Assembly: GCA_031418715.1 (NCBI GenBank)
Contig: JANOJL010000066.1
Span: 124,001-188,000 of the forward strand
Length of the DNA stretch: 64,000 nt
Reading direction: 5' to 3'
DNA from: JANMDU01 sp031418715
GTDB taxonomy: Bacteria; Pseudomonadota; Gammaproteobacteria; Burkholderiales; Burkholderiaceae_C
Shown here one piece after another: positions 41,954-51,057 of the stretch (positions within the stretch are counted from its first letter, which is position 1; the number at the start of each line of letters is the position of its first letter). Under the pieces are notes generated by a model, which was not told the origin of the DNA, did no database searches, and saw only the letters and a program-made list of their open reading frames with translations. The position numbers were made by a program, and so were the translations under genes.

Positions 41954-43753
41954 TCAAGCTTTTAATTGACTGGAAACATGCGCAACTGCATCAGCTACAG
42001 CAATTCGGCTGGCTGCGACATCTCGGCGGTGTTGGTATTCGATCTGGCCGTCTTTTAAGCTCTTGTCGCCAATTGTGATGCGATGAGGCACGCCGATGAG
42101 TTCCCAATCGGCAAACATGGCGCCGGGGCGCTCGCCTCGGTCGTCTAGGATGACGTCGATGCCTTTGGCGAGTAGCTCTGCGTAGATCGCATCACTAGCT
42201 TCTTTCACATTCGGGAAGCGGTCTGCGCTGAGAGGGCAGATTACAACGGTGAACGGCGCAAGCGAGTCGGGCCAGATGATGCCTTTGTCGTCGTGGTTTT
42301 GCTCGATGGCGGCTGCGGGCAGGCGCGTGATGCCGATACCGTAGCAGCCCATCTCGAAGTGCTTGGGTTTGCCATCGTTGTCTAGGAAGGTGGCGTTCAT
42401 GGCTTTGCTGTATTTGGTGCCGAGGTAGAAGACATGACCGATTTCGATGCCGCGCTCAATGGCGAGTGGGCCTTTGCCGTCGGGCGATGTGTCGCCTTCG
42501 AGCACGTTGCGGATGTCCGCCACAAGATCTGGCTCGGGCAAGTCTCTTGCCCAGTTCACGCCGGTGATGTGGAAACCAGCTTCGTTTGCGCCACACACCC
42601 AATCAGCCATTGAAGCGACTTCGCGATCAACAACAACTGTCAATGGATATTGAGTACTAAGAAGTCCCTGCGCCCAGTTTCCAGAGCGATTCAACGGCCC
42701 CAGATAACCAGGTCGGCAACCGAAAACTCCTTCGATTTCTTCTGGTGTAGCCATTCTAAAGTTTGCAAGTCCGGGTATCTTGGCAACCTTCACTTCATTC
42801 ATTTGATGGTCGCCACGCAAAAGCAGTAAAAAAATCTTAGTGTGAGTTTCTTGATGCGATTGAAAACCAAACGACGATGTGGACTTTTCCTCCAAGCGAT
42901 CAACTGCAAGCACCAATGACTTAACCGTCGTCTTGAGCGGTACTCCCAAATACTCGGCGACGTCCTCACAAGTCGCTTTGCCCGGCGTCGGCGTTTTTTG
43001 CATCGGTTCGGAGGCAGCGGAGCGTGCACCGGGAGCTAAGCTTTCGGCTTTCTCAATATTCGCTGCGTAATCAGAATTCGGGCAATAAATAATCGCATCT
43101 TCGCCTGTGGCGGCAATCACTTGGAATTCTTCAGATAAATCACCACCGATCGCGCCGCTGTCGGCGGCCACGGCGCGGTAGCGTAGGCCAAAGCGATCAA
43201 ATATCTTGCGATAGGCATCGGCCATGATTTGGTAGCTGGCCTTGGCAGCGCCCTCATCGCGGTCAAACGAATACGCATCTTTCATCGTGAACTCGCGCCC
43301 GCGCATCAGGCCAAAGCGCGGGCGGCGCTCGTCGCGGAATTTGGTTTGAATTTGGTAGAGGTTTTTCGGCAACTGCTTGTAGCTTTTGAATTCTTGCTTC
43401 GCAATATCGGTGACCACCTCCTCGCTGGTGGGCTGCACAATGTAATCGCGCTCATGCCGGTCTTTAATGCGCAGCAGCTCTGGGCCCATCTTCTCGAAGC
43501 GCCCGGTCTCGTTCCACAGCTCAGCAGGCTGGATCACGGGCATGCTGCATTCAATGGCGCCAGCGCGGTTCATCTCCTCGCGCACGATGGCCTCAACTTT
43601 GCGAATCACGCGCAGACCCATGGGCATATACGTGTAGATGCCAGCGCCGAGCTTTTTGATCATGCCCGCGCGCATCATGAGTTGATGGCTGGCGATTTCA
43701 GCGTCTGCGGGCGCTTCTTTGAGGGTGGAAATAAGGAATTGGCTGGCTTTCAT
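41954..43753 (-). CDS. proS: prolyl-tRNA synthetase
   Basis: Class II aminoacyl-tRNA synthetase, bacterial type with an editing domain. Motifs seen are the N-terminal MKASQFLISTLKEAP, TSEEVVTDI, the motif 2 region FRDERRPRFGLMRGREF, and CYGIGITR of motif 3. The editing domain spans about 225-400 and carries an extra loop around residues 320-335 compared with shorter homologues. ATG 43753 gives 599 residues. It is divergent from rppH. Confidence 0.96.
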   Translation of the reverse strand: MKASQFLISTLKEAPADAEIASHQLMMRAGMIKKLGAGIYTYMPMGLRVIRKVEAIVREEMNRAGAIECSMPVIQPAELWNETGRFEKMGPELLRIKDRHERDYIVQPTSEEVVTDIAKQEFKSYKQLPKNLYQIQTKFRDERRPRFGLMRGREFTMKDAYSFDRDEGAAKASYQIMADAYRKIFDRFGLRYRAVAADSGAIGGDLSEEFQVIAATGEDAIIYCPNSDYAANIEKAESLAPGARSAASEPMQKTPTPGKATCEDVAEYLGVPLKTTVKSLVLAVDRLEEKSTSSFGFQSHQETHTKIFLLLLRGDHQMNEVKVAKIPGLANFRMATPEEIEGVFGCRPGYLGPLNRSGNWAQGLLSTQYPLTVVVDREVASMADWVCGANEAGFHITGVNWARDLPEPDLVADIRNVLEGDTSPDGKGPLAIERGIEIGHVFYLGTKYSKAMNATFLDNDGKPKHFEMGCYGIGITRLPAAAIEQNHDDKGIIWPDSLAPFTVVICPLSADRFPNVKEASDAIYAELLAKGIDVILDDRGERPGAMFADWELIGVPHRITIGDKSLKDGQIEYQHRRDVAASRIAVADAVAHVSSQLKA

Positions 43754-43898
43754 GGGGCAACGTGAGAAAAAAGTAGGTGCGGATAGATTAGGAATGGTGC
43801 AAAACTGAGGCGCAATTTGAAACAAGCACAGACCGAAGTCTTGCAATACCGCGCGAGCCGTGTATCATGGTTTCAGTTTAAAGAATTTGGAGTTGATT

Positions 43899-44705
43899 AT
43901 GCTCGACCGGGACGGCTTTCGCCCCAATGTCGGCATCATCTTAGTTAACCAGAAAAACCAGGTGTTTTGGGGCAAAAGGATACGCACTCACTCCTGGCAG
44001 TTTCCGCAAGGCGGCATCGATCGGGGTGAGAGTCCTGAGCAGGCGATGTTTCGCGAGCTGCATGAAGAGGTGGGCTTGAAGCCTGACCACGTGCAGATCA
44101 TCGCGCGGACGCGAGACTGGTTGCGCTATGAGGTGCCCGATCGCTTCATCAAGCGTGAAGCGCGTGGGCATTACCGCGGCCAAAAGCAAATTTGGTTTTT
44201 GCTTCAGCTGGTTGGCCACGACTGGGATTTGAACCTGCGCGCCACCGATCACCCAGAATTCGACGCCTGGCGTTGGAATGACTATTGGGTACCGTTGGAA
44301 TTGGTGGTGGAGTTCAAACGCGGCGTTTATAAAATGGCGCTCAATGAGCTTTCTCGCTATTTGCCATTTGGTGAACGCATGGGCGAGCGATTGGGTGAAC
44401 GCTGGAATCGAGATGTTTCGCGCGACGAACGCCCTGCTGGCGAGCCTGCAGATTTGCAGTTTGAACAGATCGACCAGCGCCGTCGCCCCTATGGAAATTT
44501 TGCAACTGCGCCAGGCAGAGGTTTTGGTGCACTTCGCGAGAGAAGCTCTCGCCTTGCAGAGCCAGAGCTACCTCCAGGCGCAAGTTTTGATCCGCATCCC
44601 GCAGAGCAATACGAACAAGATCATGCGCAAGCCTTCACGCAACAGCATCCGCATGATGAAGCAAACGACCATCACGACGATTTAGGAAAGCACCATCATG
44701 AGTAA
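43899..44705 (+). CDS. rppH: RNA pyrophosphohydrolase with His-rich tail
   Basis: Nudix hydrolase that removes pyrophosphate from mRNA 5' ends to start decay. The Nudix box runs G38 to L60 (GGIDRGESPEQAMFRELHEE). The ATG at 43899 has GGAG at good distance. The catalytic core ends near residue 160. About 100 low-complexity residues follow, ending in a His/Asp-rich stretch (HDEANDHHDDLGKHHHE). The 3' end overlaps the CNP1-like gene by eight bases. Confidence 0.94.
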   Translation: MLDRDGFRPNVGIILVNQKNQVFWGKRIRTHSWQFPQGGIDRGESPEQAMFRELHEEVGLKPDHVQIIARTRDWLRYEVPDRFIKREARGHYRGQKQIWFLLQLVGHDWDLNLRATDHPEFDAWRWNDYWVPLELVVEFKRGVYKMALNELSRYLPFGERMGERLGERWNRDVSRDERPAGEPADLQFEQIDQRRRPYGNFATAPGRGFGALRERSSRLAEPELPPGASFDPHPAEQYEQDHAQAFTQQHPHDEANDHHDDLGKHHHE

Positions 44706-45195
44706 GCGGTTTTTTGTTTCGGCTCTGATCTTTGCTGCCAGCGGTTGGGCATCGGCGCAGTTCATTGCAGATGACCCAGATTGGAAAGAATCTGATGTGC
44801 CGCCGCCGCCAGCTTTTGATTTGAAGCGGCTGATATCGGTTGATATTTCTGCGCGCTCACAGCTGAAATGGGGCGTTGACCCCGATTCCATCAAGATCAT
44901 GCCCGATGGTGTCGTGCGTTATGTGGTGGTAGCTCAGTCAGAAAGCGGCGTAGTCAACGCGATGTATGAAGGCATTCGCTGCAACAAGGCGGAATTTCGC
45001 CGTTACGCGCGGCACAGCCCTGGCAGCGGCTGGGTCAATATAACGAACTCTGAATGGACTCCCTTGCGCCAAACGGGAACATCCAGCCATCCAGCTTTGC
45101 TTGCTAAGCAAGGTATTTGTGACGGTGCTGCCTTGCCAGACTCAGTACTGTCAGCTATTCGTAGCCTACGTGCTGGCCCGCCGATATCGTACTAA
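44698..45195 (+). CDS. CNP1-like exported protein
   Basis: A 165-residue exported protein with a signal peptide ending at ASA-Q (about residue 20). The body resembles the CNP1-like family seen in Burkholderiales and Neisseria: RYVVVAQSESGVVNAMYEGIRC and the late C-containing segment QGICDG. Function unknown. It overlaps rppH, so the two are probably co-expressed, and converges on proB. Confidence 0.78.
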   Translation: MSKRFFVSALIFAASGWASAQFIADDPDWKESDVPPPPAFDLKRLISVDISARSQLKWGVDPDSIKIMPDGVVRYVVVAQSESGVVNAMYEGIRCNKAEFRRYARHSPGSGWVNITNSEWTPLRQTGTSSHPALLAKQGICDGAALPDSVLSAIRSLRAGPPISY

Positions 45196-45215
45196 AAAAG
45201 CGCACTGCTGTCATT

Positions 45216-46367
45216 TCAGTTTTTGAGCACCAAGTTGTCTTTGTGCACCATTTCAGATTCGGCGGTGTAGCCCAGTAAGGCTTCAAACTCACTTGAGGCT
45301 TTGCGGCAAATCAAGCGAGCTTCAGCAGCAGCGTAATTGGCCAAACCTCGTGCGATCTCGGCGCCTTGTGCATCCAAAATCGCAATCACATCGCCGCGCG
45401 AAAAATCGCCCTGCACTGCCGTCATCCCCACTGGTAGCAAGCTCACCTTGCCGCCCAGCAAACGCTGCACTGCGCCCTCATCGACCGTCACGCTACCTGC
45501 AAGTTGCAAATGATCAGCCATCCATTGTTTGCGAGCTTGCTGCTTGGCAGTTTGCGCGACCAATAGCGTGCCAATGGCCTCGCCTTGCATCAAACGAAGC
45601 AAAGCGTTGGGCTCACGCCCCCAAGCGATGACTGTGCTTGCGCCTGAGCCCGCCGCCCGCTTGGCCGCAAGGATTTTGGTGATCATGCCGCCTCTGCCAA
45701 TACTGCTGCCAGCTCCGCCGGCCATCTTCTCCAATGCCGGATCGCCCGCGTTAGCCGTATAAACGAACTCAGCCGCTGGATCTTTACGCGGGTCAGCTGT
45801 GTAAAGGCCTTTTTGATCGGTGAGGATCACATACAAATCTGCGTCCACCAGATTGGCGACGAGTGCGCCTAGGGTGTCGTTGTCGCCAAACTTGATTTCG
45901 TCGTTGACCACCGTGTCGTTTTCATTGATCACGGGGATGACTTTGTGCGAAAGCAGCGTGAGCAGCGTGGAGCGGGCGTTTAAATAGCGCTCGCGGTCTG
46001 CCAAGTCTGCATGCGTGAGCAGCACTTGTGCACTGCGAAGCCCCTGCTCGCGCAGCTTGGTTTCGTACATTTGCACCAAGCCCATTTGGCCGACTGCCGC
46101 AGCCGCTTGCAACTCATGAATGGCTTTGGGGCGCGTTGCCCAACCCAGCCGTTTCATACCCTCAGCAATTGCGCCGCTGGAGACCATGACGATCTCACGG
46201 CCCTCCTTGACCAGAACTGCCAATTGCTCGCACCATTGCGCAATCGCCTCTTCATGCAGGCCACGGCCTTCATTGGTGACCAAGCTGGAGCCGACCTTTA
46301 CCACCACGCGGCGCGCTTTGATGAGAGAGGCAAAAGAATCTGCGGTTAAAAGCGATTTTTCAAGCAT
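45216..46367 (-). CDS. proB: glutamate 5-kinase
   Basis: First enzyme of proline synthesis. The amino acid kinase domain shows VVKVGSSLVTNEG and VSSGAIAEGMKRLG. A C-terminal PUA domain follows from about residue 285. The length of 383 is normal. Its start codon abuts the tail of an E element, and obg lies 66 bases upstream on the same strand. Confidence 0.96.
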   Translation of the reverse strand: MLEKSLLTADSFASLIKARRVVVKVGSSLVTNEGRGLHEEAIAQWCEQLAVLVKEGREIVMVSSGAIAEGMKRLGWATRPKAIHELQAAAAVGQMGLVQMYETKLREQGLRSAQVLLTHADLADRERYLNARSTLLTLLSHKVIPVINENDTVVNDEIKFGDNDTLGALVANLVDADLYVILTDQKGLYTADPRKDPAAEFVYTANAGDPALEKMAGGAGSSIGRGGMITKILAAKRAAGSGASTVIAWGREPNALLRLMQGEAIGTLLVAQTAKQQARKQWMADHLQLAGSVTVDEGAVQRLLGGKVSLLPVGMTAVQGDFSRGDVIAILDAQGAEIARGLANYAAAEARLICRKASSEFEALLGYTAESEMVHKDNLVLKN

Positions 46368-46420
46368 TTTGGGCTTCTAGCCGTTATAGAACGTGCGCTA
46401 ATTGCTATTGAATTGATAGT
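46363..46420 (-). repeat. interspersed element E between obg and proB
   Basis: CTATCAATTCAATAGC, then AATTAGCGCACGTTC, then TATAACGGCTAGAAGCC. The tail reads directly into the proB ATG, so the element forms the proB leader. Confidence 0.9.
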
Positions 46421-46433
46421 ATTTGTGTATGCA

Positions 46434-47543
46434 TCAGCTAGGCGCTTCGCCATCTGACAAGCGCGGATCAAAGCGCGGATCGATGTCAACGGGCGCTTTA
46501 CTCGCATCGTGCACCTTACGCACATGCGTGTAAATATCTTTGCACAGCACATCCAAGCCTTGGCGCGCGAGTGCAGAAATTTCAAACACAGGTAGCGCGT
46601 CTTTCACCTTGATTTTGAGCGCGGTACGGTAGCGTTTGACGAAGTCTTTCACCCGCGCTTCACGCTCCTCTTGCGGCACCATGTCGAGCTTATTGAGCAC
46701 CAACCAGCGAGGTTTGACAAACAACTCTTCGTCGTACTTTTTGAGTTCGCTCACAATCGCCTTGGCCTGCGCCACGGGATCGACAGTATCGTCAAAAGGC
46801 GCCATATCAATCACATGCAACAACAGTCTTGTGCGCTGCAAATGCCGTAAAAACTGATGCCCCAGACCCGCGCCTTCGCTCGCCCCTTCAATCAGCCCCG
46901 GCAGATCAGCCACCACAAAGCTTTGCTCTGGGCCCACGCGCACCACACCCAAATTCGGATGCAGCGTGGTAAATGGATAATCGGCAATTTTCGGCCGCGC
47001 GTTAGAAATAGAGGCGATCAGGGTCGATTTGCCTGCATTGGGCATGCCCAGCAAGCCCACATCTGCCAGCACTTTCAATTCCAACTTCAGCTCTTTGCGC
47101 TCACCCTCTCCGCCGGGCGTCTTCTGGCGCGGTGCACGATTGATCGAGCTTTTGAAGCGCATGTTGCCGTAGCCACCATCGCCGCCTTTGGCCAACAAGC
47201 GTTGTTCGCCTATTTCCAGCAGCTCCATGATTACGTCGCCCGTCTCGGCATCCGAGATGATCGTGCCCACAGGCATTTTCAAAACAATGTCGCCGCCCGC
47301 AGCGCCAAACATGTCTGAACCCATGCCGTTTTCACCGCGTTTGGCATCGTAGCGACGCGAGAAGCGGTAATCGACCAAGGTGTTCAAGTTGTCATCGGCC
47401 ACCGCATACACATTGCCACCGCGTCCACCATCGCCACCATTGGGGCCACCGAATTCTTTGTATTTTTCGTGGCGAAACGACACGCAACCATTGCCACCAT
47501 CGCCAGCGGCGACGTCAATAAAAGCTTCGTCAACGAATTTCAT
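46434..47543 (-). CDS. obg: Obg family GTPase
   Basis: Ribosome-associated GTPase involved in 50S assembly and stress response. The Gly-rich Obg fold fills residues 1-158 (GDGGNGCVSFRHEKY). The G domain follows with GMPNAGKST, DLPGLIEGA, NKLD and SA motifs. Length 369 is normal. It lies after rplU-rpmA, the conserved order, with a terminator between. Confidence 0.97.
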   Translation of the reverse strand: MKFVDEAFIDVAAGDGGNGCVSFRHEKYKEFGGPNGGDGGRGGNVYAVADDNLNTLVDYRFSRRYDAKRGENGMGSDMFGAAGGDIVLKMPVGTIISDAETGDVIMELLEIGEQRLLAKGGDGGYGNMRFKSSINRAPRQKTPGGEGERKELKLELKVLADVGLLGMPNAGKSTLIASISNARPKIADYPFTTLHPNLGVVRVGPEQSFVVADLPGLIEGASEGAGLGHQFLRHLQRTRLLLHVIDMAPFDDTVDPVAQAKAIVSELKKYDEELFVKPRWLVLNKLDMVPQEEREARVKDFVKRYRTALKIKVKDALPVFEISALARQGLDVLCKDIYTHVRKVHDASKAPVDIDPRFDPRLSDGEAPS

Positions 47544-47556
47544 GAAATCATTCTAT

Positions 47557-47588
47557 TCAAAACAAAAGCCCCGGCGAGCGGGGCTTTT
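47557..47588 (-). terminator. terminator between rpmA and obg
   Basis: Nine-base arms AAAAGCCCC/GGGGCTTTT with a seven-base loop, followed on the minus strand by TTTTG-TTTTG. It would separate ribosomal protein expression from obg. Confidence 0.8.
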
Positions 47589-47612
47589 GGGGAACAAGCT
47601 ACCGAAGCTGCG

Positions 47613-47876
47613 TTAAGCAGCAACAGTGGTAATGTTGATCATGTGCTTGTTCAAAGCGCCTTTGTGAGAAAAACTCACGTGGCCGTTTGTCAAAGCATAC
47701 AAGGTGTGGTCTTTGCCAATACCGACGTTCACACCGGGGTGGAACTTGGTACCACGCTGACGAACAATGATCGCACCGGCCGTCACCAGTTCGCCACCAA
47801 AGGCCTTCACGCCAAGCATTTTGGGCTGTGAATCACGCCCGTTTCGCGTCGAGCCGCCGCCTTTTTTCTGTGCCAT
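47613..47876 (-). CDS. rpmA: 50S ribosomal protein L27
   Basis: An 87-residue 50S protein near the peptidyl-transferase centre. The N-terminus MAQKKGGGSTRNGRDS is standard, with no cleaved leader. It follows rplU by 11 bases. Confidence 0.97.
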   Translation of the reverse strand: MAQKKGGGSTRNGRDSQPKMLGVKAFGGELVTAGAIIVRQRGTKFHPGVNVGIGKDHTLYALTNGHVSFSHKGALNKHMINITTVAA

Positions 47877-47887
47877 TTCTCAGCTCC

Positions 47888-48514
47888 TTACTTCTTGACG
47901 CCGCCGACCAATTCGTCGCACAGCTTTTGGAATTCTTCCATCTTGCCGTCGCGCAGCAAAGCAGCTTGCTCTGCCCACGAAGCTGGGTTAGCCAAACTGA
48001 AACGTCCGCCGGATGCTTTGAGCATCGCAGTCACGTCGTCAGATTTAGCTTCGGCCAGTTTGGCGAAGGTGGTGATGCCGTTGGTAGCCAAGACCACAGC
48101 GATCTTTGGACCAATACCTTCAATGATTTCGATGTCATCTCGGCCAGCTTTTTGCGCTACAGCAATCACGGGGGCAGCAGATGCCTTCATGATGCCGCCC
48201 TTGCCGTCGGCGATTTCCGCGATGAACAGCTCGGTGTAATTTTGGCGATGGCCTTGGCGCTTTTGATAGTGCTTACGACGACGCATTTTGAAGATGCGCA
48301 CTTTGTCGTGCCTGCCTTGTGCCACAACTGTGGCTTTGATTGCTGCGCCAGGAACCAAGGGTGCGCCGATTAAGAGATCAATGCCATTGCTGACAGCCAA
48401 AACCTCATCCAGCACAATCTCTTGGCCTATGTTCGCAGCGATCTGTTCTACTTTAAATTTTTCGCCAGCAGCAACTTTGTATTGTTTACCACCGGTTTTT
48501 ACGACCGCGTACAT
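47888..48514 (-). CDS. rplU: 50S ribosomal protein L21 with C-terminal helix-hairpin-helix extension
   Basis: Residues 1-103 are a normal L21, including the RRRKHYQKRQGHRQ tail motif. The frame then continues for about 105 residues: an Ala-rich linker (104-125), a helix-hairpin-helix at 127-157 (IEIIEGIGPKIAVVL) and a helical end (WAEQAALLRDGKMEEF). Typical proteobacterial L21 stops near residue 103. Comparable L21 tails are known to me mainly from Bacteroidetes. The stop precedes rpmA by 11 bases, so no frameshift is evident. The tail may bind RNA, by analogy with HhH domains. Confidence 0.93.
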   Translation of the reverse strand: MYAVVKTGGKQYKVAAGEKFKVEQIAANIGQEIVLDEVLAVSNGIDLLIGAPLVPGAAIKATVVAQGRHDKVRIFKMRRRKHYQKRQGHRQNYTELFIAEIADGKGGIMKASAAPVIAVAQKAGRDDIEIIEGIGPKIAVVLATNGITTFAKLAEAKSDDVTAMLKASGGRFSLANPASWAEQAALLRDGKMEEFQKLCDELVGGVKK

Positions 48515-48565
48515 AAGAAAACCTCAGATTGAGTTAAATCCCCGGAGGATTCCGAAGAGCCTTAG

Positions 48566-48594
48566 ATTATAGCATGGTTAGCCTCCACTAACAA
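48566..48594 (-). promoter_or_regulatory. rplU-rpmA promoter
   Basis: TTGTTA (48589-48594) and TATAAT (48566-48571) are 17 bases apart on the minus strand, about 50 bases ahead of the rplU ATG. This is a near-consensus sigma-70 promoter, as expected for a ribosomal protein operon. Confidence 0.75.
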
Positions 48595-48649
48595 GAAGCT
48601 CAGCCGCCCACTGAGGCAGGCAGCCCAAGCGCAGGGGATAATCAGTCCT

Positions 48650-49423
48650 ATGTCATCTTCTAACAAAATTCTCTACGGTTTCCATGCCGTGGGTGTGCGC
48701 CTGAAAACGGCTGCGCCTTCCATTCTTGAGCTGCACATTGATGTGACGCGACGCGATGCCCGTATGAAGCAGTTTCAAGAGCGTGCTCGGGAGGCGGCGG
48801 ATGCGACGCCGGGCTTGAAACTAATTGAATCCAACGGCGCGCGCCTGACGAGCATGTGCGGCGGCATGATGCATCAGGGCGTGGTGGCGGTGGTGAACCC
48901 GCTGATTCAGGCACGCTCCGTGGACGATGTGCTTGATCAGCTGGAAGAGGCTCAGAGCGCACAAGCGCCTTTGATTTTGGTGCTTGATGGCGTGACCGAT
49001 CCGCACAACCTCGGTGCTTGCCTGCGCGTGGCCGATGGAGCGGGCGCACATGCAGTGATCGCGCCGAAAGACCATGCGGTGGGCATCAATGCTACTGTGG
49101 CCAAGGTGGCGAGTGGCGCGGCTGAGACGGTACCTTATTTGATGGTGACGAATCTGGCGCGGACTCTGGGCGAACTGAAAGAGCGCAATATTTGGGTGAT
49201 CGGCACCTGCGAGGATGCCGAGAAGACCATTCACGAGATTGATTTGAAAGGCCCAGTCGCCTTGGTGCTTGGTGCAGAAGGCGATGGCATGCGTCTGCTC
49301 ACAAAAAAAACCTGCGACGAACTGGTACGCATCCCGATGCTGGGCGCGGTAGAGAGTCTGAATGTGTCAGTGGCCAGCGCAGTGTGTTTGTATGAAGCGG
49401 TGCGCCAGCGAGCAACGCGTTAA
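48650..49423 (+). CDS. rlmB: 23S rRNA (guanosine-2'-O-)-methyltransferase RlmB
   Basis: SPOUT-class methyltransferase that modifies G2251. The N-terminal substrate domain begins ILYGFHAVGVRL. The knotted SAM domain shows DGVTDPHNLGACLRVADGAG, ALVLGAEGDGMR and PMLGAVESLNVSVASAV. The product is 257 residues. It is divergent from rplU. Confidence 0.95.
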   Translation: MSSSNKILYGFHAVGVRLKTAAPSILELHIDVTRRDARMKQFQERAREAADATPGLKLIESNGARLTSMCGGMMHQGVVAVVNPLIQARSVDDVLDQLEEAQSAQAPLILVLDGVTDPHNLGACLRVADGAGAHAVIAPKDHAVGINATVAKVASGAAETVPYLMVTNLARTLGELKERNIWVIGTCEDAEKTIHEIDLKGPVALVLGAEGDGMRLLTKKTCDELVRIPMLGAVESLNVSVASAVCLYEAVRQRATR

Positions 49424-49473
49424 ACACATCACTTTTTTCAAAGCAAACTTCACATCTTATAAATAAATTTAAC

Positions 49474-49848
49474 ATGAAGAAAACTATTAAATCAATAGCA
49501 CTCTGCGCACGTTCTATAAAGGGTATCGCCCTGTTTAGCTCATTATTTTTATTACAAGCCTGCACCCAAGAACAGCAAAACAAAATCCAGCGCGATATCC
49601 AAAACTGGACGGGTACCAATGGCGTTTTAGAAATATATGCAGGTGAAAAAGTGGCGCGCCGCTTTATCAAAATCGACAAGCTCTCTACTGCGCTTGGCAC
49701 TGACGATAACAAGCCACGGCCTTATCGCTATGGCTACGGCGTGCTCGATGAAAACCTCAACATGATCGTTGACCCGGGTGAGAAGCGGGTGTATTTCGAA
49801 ATCAGCGATTACGCGACAAACTACGTGTTTTTTGAAAATCCACGCTGA
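49474..49848 (+). CDS. small lipoprotein of unknown function
   Basis: A 124-residue protein with a lipoprotein signal: positively charged start, hydrophobic stretch and lipobox LLQAC at about residues 26-30. Nearly the whole signal peptide is encoded by an E element in the sense direction. The mature part has no family I recognise; it holds IYAGEKVARRFIKIDKLS and RPYRYGYGVLDENLN. It follows rlmB by 50 bases. Confidence 0.75.
   Translation: MKKTIKSIALCARSIKGIALFSSLFLLQACTQEQQNKIQRDIQNWTGTNGVLEIYAGEKVARRFIKIDKLSTALGTDDNKPRPYRYGYGVLDENLNMIVDPGEKRVYFEISDYATNYVFFENPR
49483..49545 (+). repeat. interspersed element E forming a lipoprotein signal peptide
   Basis: ACTATTAAATCAATAGC, then ACTCTGCGCACGTTC, then TATAAAGGGTATCGCC. 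It starts at codon 4 of the lipoprotein gene and codes for residues 4-24. Confidence 0.88.
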
Positions 49849-49875
49849 TCAAACGGCTCTGAAACTCAACCGCCT

Positions 49876-49905
49876 CAGCTGGATCAGCTGGATCAGCTGG
49901 ATCAG
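49876..49905. repeat. 9-base tandem repeat at the pbpG stop codon
   Basis: Three and a third copies of CAGCTGGAT. The pbpG stop codon lies at the inner end, and the array fills the gap to the convergent lipoprotein gene. Such arrays can change copy number by slippage. Confidence 0.8.
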
Positions 49906-51017
49906 CCTTTGACGGGAAGCAAAACGCCCTGCCCTATTTTTTGCACCGGTGCGCCCTCTACCCAACGGCGGACACGCTCAGCATCACCCAAGCGGCTCAA
50001 TTTACCCGCAGAATCCAAAAACACCATAATCAAACGGCGGCCCGACACCTTAGCCTGCATGATCAAGCATTGCCCTGCCTCAGAGATAAAACCCGTTTTT
50101 TGCAAACCGATTTCCCAATCGGAATTTCTCACCAAGCGATTCGTATTCACATAATTCAACGGCTTTTCGCCCACAAAGATTTGATGGTCTGGCGCAGTGG
50201 ACAAATCACGCAGTACTTTGTCGTTGTAAGCATAGGCTGTGAGCGTGGCTAAATCTTTGGCGCTGCTTTGATTGCGGCTCGACAAACCCGTGGGTTCGAC
50301 ATATCGCGTGTCTTGCATGCCAAGCAACTTGGCCTTGATATTCATGGCTTGCACAAAACGATCCAGCCCGCCCGGATAGCTGCGCCCAAGCGCATGAGCA
50401 GCGCGGTTTTCGCTACTCATGAGGGCTAGAAGCATCAGCTCATTACGCGTGAGCTGCGTACCCACTTTCAGACGCGAGCGGCTGCCTTTTTCAGTGTCCA
50501 CATCGGCTTCAGAGATCGTGATGACCTCGTTCATATCTAGCCGCGCTTCACTCACGATCACGCCCGTCATGAGCTTGGTGAGAGACGCAATGGGCAACAC
50601 CACGTTTTCATTTTTCTGAAACAAGATTTCATTGGTGTCTTGATCCATCACAAAGGCCACGCTAGATTTGAGATCCAGTGCATCTTGCGTGGCATGTAGG
50701 CCTGCGAGTTGGCCATAAGAGGGGCGTGGCACTGGCGCGGCGCGCACCACGACCATGCGTTTACCGTTTTTGCCTTGGATCACCACACGCTGCATGTTGG
50801 CTTTTGCTTTAACCGATTTGACCGATTTACCGGGCTTTGCCGAGCGCGTTGATTTAGCCACCGGTTTTTGTGCGCTCTTAGCTTGCTTTTTCGTCGCTGC
50901 CTCAGCTTGCGGCGCAGGCATCAACACCAAGGAGAGCGCTGCCATGGACACCATCAGCGCCACGCGCATCCGGCCGGTGAAACTGCGAAAGAAACCAAAG
51001 GTGAAATATGTTGCCAT
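49902..51017 (-). CDS. pbpG: D-alanyl-D-alanine endopeptidase (penicillin-binding protein 7 type)
   Basis: Periplasmic serine peptidase of the S11 family acting on peptidoglycan crosslinks. The SxxK motif is in IASLTKLM, SxN in SSENRA and KTG in LQKTGFIS. The ATG at 51017 gives 371 residues with a signal peptide to about residue 40. A Lys/Ala/Ser-rich linker (about 42-75) then precedes the catalytic domain. Confidence 0.92.
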   Translation of the reverse strand: MATYFTFGFFRSFTGRMRVALMVSMAALSLVLMPAPQAEAATKKQAKSAQKPVAKSTRSAKPGKSVKSVKAKANMQRVVIQGKNGKRMVVVRAAPVPRPSYGQLAGLHATQDALDLKSSVAFVMDQDTNEILFQKNENVVLPIASLTKLMTGVIVSEARLDMNEVITISEADVDTEKGSRSRLKVGTQLTRNELMLLALMSSENRAAHALGRSYPGGLDRFVQAMNIKAKLLGMQDTRYVEPTGLSSRNQSSAKDLATLTAYAYNDKVLRDLSTAPDHQIFVGEKPLNYVNTNRLVRNSDWEIGLQKTGFISEAGQCLIMQAKVSGRRLIMVFLDSAGKLSRLGDAERVRRWVEGAPVQKIGQGVLLPVKG

Positions 51018-51057
51018 GAGCAGATCGGTGCAAGACCGTGTATGGGATGCTACGGAA

